From: Marsupella aquatica
Lineage: Eukaryota; Marchantiophyta
DNA: 64,000 bases
Reading direction: 5' to 3'
Assembly (NCBI GenBank): GCA_973895155.1
Contig: OZ316894.1
Location: 16,244,001-16,308,000 of the forward strand
Shown here: positions 59,991 through 64,000 of the stretch, in pieces
How positions within the stretch are numbered: position 1 is the first letter of the stretch
Layout: each line of letters begins with the position of its first letter
The notes under the pieces: model-generated
Seen by the model: the letters and a program-made list of their open reading frames with translations, nothing else
Told to the model about the DNA's origin: nothing
The model's database searches: none
Program-made: the position numbers and the translations under genes

Positions 59991-59999
59991 CAGTGATCC

Positions 60000-60500
60000 A
60001 ATAGCACCTCTCTTACCACCTCCGCTCTTAGCACATCCGCTCGCACCTCTGCTCGCACCTCCGCTCGCACCTCCGCTCGCACCTTCGCTCTCAGCACCTC
60101 CTTTGGCACCTGAGCCGCTCTCAGCACCTCCGCTCGCACCTCCGCTCTCAGCACCTCCTTTGGCACCTGAGCCGCTCTCAGCACCTCCGCTCGCACCTCC
60201 GCTCGCACCTCCGCTCGCACCTCCGCTTGCACCACCTCCTTTGGCACCTGAGCCGCTCTCAGCACCTCTGCTCGCACCGCCACCCAAACTGAAGCTATGT
60301 AGCAATCCTCAACAGTGTGTGACAGAAGCACTCCACTCCAGCTCCACTCCGCTCGAGCTCCACTCCAGCTGCTCTCCGCTCGTAGCTCCTCGACCAGACC
60401 GGCGGCCAGAGCAGCTCCCAAATTGCAGCTCCTGCCCGCCCACAGCTCCTCCCAGTCCTAGAGCTCGTCGTCCACTACAGCTCACCTCTCCACTCCGCAA
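60000..60500. repeat. GC-rich minisatellite in the CACTA right arm
   Basis: 12-bp units GCTCGCACCTCC alternate with about 30-bp units (GCTCTCAGCACCTCC then TTTGGCACCTGAGCC) between 60,030 and 60,290. A related CTCCACTCCAGCTC-rich stretch continues to about 60,400. Long open frames on both strands (Gly-Ala-Ser or Ala-Pro-Leu repeats) follow from the repeat and are not counted as genes. Confidence 0.9.
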
Positions 60501-60540
60501 GCCGGTCGCCCTCTCAGCTTGAATGCTCTAGAGCTTTGAA

Positions 60541-61570
60541 GGTAAACCTTCAAGCTTCAAGCGCAAAACTCCCCTACGCGAAGGAACTGCCCCGATCGCG
60601 AAGCACACTCCCCACTTTGTGAGACCGCGCACAATGTGATGACCTTCAGGCACGACGAATGTCCCCGTAATGGACAAGTGAGTTTTTCTGAAACAAAACC
60701 CTCCGAGTTCCCACCCACATTGAACTGAACTTTGCACTCTGCTGGCGTGTTTAAACCCTAAACAAAACCCGCGCACCCTAAACTCGTGTCCAAAGGCACA
60801 CTCACGCACAAAGCATACCTTAACACTTAGTGACACTTAGTGAACCAAACCCCCTCGACCACTTTGCGTTGACATGAGCCGTTGATACACATGTTAGTAC
60901 CCTAAAGCAAATTGGACACGACACTTTGTGAGCAAAGATTAAATGAACGCAACTGTAACCTCTTAGAACGCAACTGTAAATTAACCCTTACACATGCCAC
61001 TTAGGGAGGGTGGACAAAGAATGGGGGCCAGACACTACTTTAGCCCTGAATTGAAAATGATATCACCCCAATATTCTTGTCAAAGTTGCCCATGAACTCT
61101 AAGGAATCCATTGAGCAGCATAAGACTTACTATTATAGAGGCAAGTACTCCCATGCACGTTTAATTAGGCTAGCTAGGATAACTAGCTACAATGCTCTTG
61201 ACATGAAGACATTTAACTAGTTCTGCAACCCTAAACCCCCATTCCTTCTATGTGCACCTAGTGCTCCCGACTCCGCAAGTTGCAAGTCAAGGGTTGTAAA
61301 TGGAACATTCCGTGATGTCTAGAGTGCATGTAATCCTTCTTGCACTCTATTTCAGAATGCCGTAATGGAGAGTAGCTTATTCAACTTACATATGACTGCC
61401 CTACTAGTGTTACAATTGCTACTTTATCAGAAGTTGTAGGAATGACTTTCACAAATATCCCCCAAAAATCAGTTGATAAAATGTAACAACAATGACTCCC
61501 CTAAACTTGGAGTCATGTATTTTTGAAAGTCTCCCTAAAGTCACAAAGCATAGGGTCTCAAAAGGGGATG
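60541..61570. other. Right subterminal arm of the CACTA element
   Basis: No gene. The last 150 bases hold a few TGACT/AGTCA motifs that echo the left subterminal cluster. Confidence 0.5.
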
Positions 61571-61583
61571 TTTTCTTCTAGTG
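61571..61583 (-). repeat. Right terminal inverted repeat of the CACTA element
   Basis: TTTTCTTCTAGTG, i.e. CACTAGAAGAAAA on the minus strand, followed by ATTA. Confidence 0.88.
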
Positions 61584-61587
61584 ATTA

Positions 61588-63334
61588 GTTTACCAAGCCC
61601 ACAAAGATCTTTCTAGACATTGTGCGCAGTCCCAACTAGTAAACTGCCAGCAACAGGATTCAATACTCTGGCGATGCGCAACTTGGTATGAATGCTACTA
61701 GTCTTTTTTTGCCAATGGCGGTACTAAAACTCATGAGAATGGACTTTTACCCTAGAAAGCTTGAAATGAATTCCCCTCTAGACTTCCACAAATTCTTACC
61801 AATCATACATGGTCAAAGATATTTTGGACAGCTCTAGAGTTTCATAAGGAAAGAGTTTCATATATTGGATCTCAAGCCAATGCTATCTATGATCCAAGAT
61901 ATAAATTACATGTATTTATGTAGTTTTATTTTCATATCCAAATTCCTCATGGAATCTAATATAGAAGGAAGTTAGTCTCCTTTTCTTCACCTAAGGAGCG
62001 ACATTCAAAATATGTCTTGAATGTCTCCATAATCAGTGTCAAAGGGACAATCTCTTCGGCTAAGATATGCAAGAACTAACTTACCTAACTAGTGTATCAC
62101 CATTCCTTATATAATGCCTCAAGCAAGCTAGGATGGTCAAGAGGGAATGAAAACCAAAAACTAACTAAAATAAATATTAAGTATATCCTTGGAAAGATGA
62201 AAAGACATACCTCTTCATACTCCAAAGAAAACTAATATGTAAAACAAAGTAGAACTAATTAAAACTTGATATAATTAAATGCAAATATAACAATTGACTA
62301 ACATAGACCTGATAAAAAACCAAGTAAATCAAGTCCAAAAAAGTATTTAACTGTGCCAGCAAGTAGATTATACTCCAAAGATCATGCTTGCAAATTTCCA
62401 GCTGAACTAAAGTTTTGGAAGGTTTTCAAATAAATAGAAGCTTTAATGATATCCTTTTGTAAGTCACCAAATGACTTAAATGCAATCAAAAAGCTCCAAA
62501 AAGTTTTGAAAGTTCCTCATTTCACCATTTCTTCCTTTTTTAAGGATTCTTACATATGTGGCATACCACATAGCCCTCCACTCAAACAGCAAAGTGCCCC
62601 CACAAGCTTGAAAACCAATGAAGTGCTAAAGTTGTTCTTTATATTAATAAGTGTAGAAACTTCAATGGAGTGTCTTTGAAAGTTTTTGTTGTTTTGTATT
62701 TGTTGCCTTCCTTAACTTCTGTCTTTGCTCTACTAACTTGTCGTCTTTCTTTGTGGAGACAAAAGGTCCATCAGCTCCAACATTAATTCTTGTAGAGGGT
62801 AACGAAGGAGATTGATTAGGAGATGTTTCATTCATCTATTCCTCTGAGAAATGTAGATGTTTCACCAACTTGGGTTAATTTTGATGATGAATTCTCTCAT
62901 CCTAGCACATGCAAATTCTCATCCCATTCCGGTGAGAATAAACTTCCTGGAGTCACTTCATTGTTGCTTCTCAAACTTGTTTATGTACATTCATTTGGTC
63001 AATTTCAATTAGAGTAGTCATCAGACAGGTAAGTGTGTTAATCTTGTTATTCTGCTCTCTTCTTTGGCATTGTTTCTGTTGCTGCTTCAACCTTAGCTTG
63101 TTGCTCATCCCTTTGTCCATTTTGCACTCCTTCAGTGAACTCAATAGGGGAAAGAAAGACATCCTTCTCTGCAGTAGAAAGACAAGTCTCGTTTCAATAG
63201 ATATAAGTATGTAAACAACCAGAGGAGAATGCCATTTTGTCTTGTTGTTCAGCCTAGAGATCTGATTTGTCCCCCAACTCTGAGCCACCCTGTGAAAACT
63301 TCTGGACCAGTTGATCTTCTTATGCTGTTCCAAA
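61588..63334. other. Intergenic, no gene seen
   Basis: AT-rich sequence with only short open frames lacking known domains. Confidence 0.5.
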
Positions 63335-64000
63335 ATTTGGGGACCAAAATAGGTCTGGGGATGGCAGGCCTCCAGAAGCATATATGAGGGGAGTGGTGTC
63401 TCCCTGGGGGCTACGGGCGAGCTGAAATCATGAGCCACGGTGGTCGCGACACTAAGGGAAAATGCCAAACTGAAACGACAATAACTTTCCAACAGAAAAT
63501 CCATTGGAGGACTTCTTGGGTGAGTTGGAAAGCTCTCAAGGAGGACTACATCTTTCTGAGCTCAGTTGGGTCTAGGGATGCCATAAGTTCTTTGGGTTTG
63601 CGGGGGTAATCTTGCCCGCTTGCCAAATCCTGTCGAAACAGCAGCCAAGCTGCATTCAGTCTCCCAAGGAAGCTTGCATTGGGGAGGCTTGCCAAGTAGG
63701 CACGGAGGTTGAGCTCCAAGGGCACTTGGTCCCTAGGCCGTCAATGGGGTGAGAACCGGGAGTTGGTTGCTAGAGTTGGGCCATTTGGGTCCCCACGTGT
63801 TGGGACAAGCTTTAGGACAAGCTACGCTATTTGGGCCAAGATCAAGCATGTCCTGGGGACAAGGCCCAGTCAATTGATGATGCACAGGTACGAGGGGAAA
63901 TTTGGGCTGCACCCAAGGAAGAAGTTGTTATGGACGAATAGTGGGTGCCGACTCTGGTTCCGGCTTATGGCATCGAGAGGACCTATTGCTGACCTACTTA
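63335..64000 (+). mobile_element. Gypsy LTR copy, truncated at its 5' side and cut by the window end
   Basis: Begins abruptly inside the LTR (AAAATTTGGGGACC) and runs colinear with positions 180-835 of the window-start copy, including TATATGAGGGGAGTGGTGTC and the CTGGTTCCGGCTT block. Same orientation as the copy at position 1. Confidence 0.85.

Larger units (their letters stand above)
44637..61583 (-). mobile_element. CACTA (En/Spm) DNA transposon, about 16.9 kb, with cargo genes
   Basis: The left end reads CACTAGAAGAATCC; the right end, reverse complemented, reads CACTAGAAGAAAAC. Eleven terminal bases are shared, then TGAGACC occurs at bases 24-30 of both ends, followed by TGTGACT at bases 37-43 on the left and 39-45 on the right. 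This is the terminal-plus-subterminal layout of CACTA elements. ATTA flanks both sides (44,633-44,636 and 61,584-61,587); the family usually makes 3-bp duplications, so 4 bp is slightly unusual. Inside are an unbroken TNP2 transposase and a TNPA-like gene on the minus strand, so the copy could be autonomous. It also carries PHD, BRCT and ribosomal-protein sequence. Confidence 0.85.

Noticed and set aside
60103-60522. Open frames of Ala-Pro-Leu or Gly-Ala-Ser repeats on both strands
   Set aside because: Both come from the 12/30-bp minisatellite, whose unit lengths are multiples of three; no conserved domain.
60730-60790. ACCCTAAAC-like words suggesting telomeric repeat
   Set aside because: Only two or three scattered words, not a tandem (TTTAGGG)n array.

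Overview
The window is eukaryotic nuclear DNA from a land plant. The evidence is an intron-split ABI3/VP1-type B3 transcription factor (B1, B2 and B3 domains), an intron-split SERINC/TMS membrane protein of the plant type, plant-type Ty1/copia and Ty3/gypsy retrotransposons, and a plant CACTA (En/Spm) DNA transposon. The ABI3 protein is diverged outside its domain cores and the gene spacing is wide and repeat-filled. This would fit a bryophyte, lycophyte or fern better than a compact angiosperm genome, but I cannot fix the lineage from sequence alone.

Layout. 1-5.9 kb: a gypsy-type LTR at the window edge, scattered LTR, LINE and SINE fragments, and a purine-rich minisatellite. 9.1-12.9 kb (- strand): ABI3-like gene, six recognisable coding exons, with about 1.5 kb of 5' flank. 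15.9-18.9 kb (+): two stacked LTR pieces fused to a decayed gypsy RNase H/integrase/chromodomain segment. 19.9-21.4 kb: LINE remnant and a 515-bp foldback element. 22.2-26.9 kb (+): SERINC gene, ten coding exons whose lengths sum to an exact open frame of 382 codons. 28-36.4 kb: tandem repeats, tRNA-derived SINE-like units and anonymous sequence.

36.4-44.4 kb: a Ty1/copia element with two 344-bp LTRs and a perfect 5-bp target duplication. Its centre is replaced by an oppositely oriented, 3'-truncated Ty3/gypsy element (38.26-43.42 kb).

44.6-61.6 kb: the most notable object, an apparently complete CACTA transposon of about 16.9 kb. Both ends carry CACTAGAAGAA, share a second block at the same distance inward, and are flanked by ATTA. 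On the minus strand it holds an uninterrupted three-exon TNP2-type transposase of about 1,163 aa and a multi-exon TNPA-like/Transposase_24 gene. It also holds non-transposase cargo: an EDM2-like PHD finger gene, a tandem-BRCT coding exon next to it, a Cys-rich ORF, and (plus strand) a captured last exon of ribosomal protein eL20 (L18a) with its intron acceptor. The final 0.7 kb is another copy of the window-edge gypsy LTR family.

The two host genes look intact and unrelated to each other. Everything else is dominated by transposons, whose nested order can be partly read: copia first, then gypsy into copia, then a deletion.
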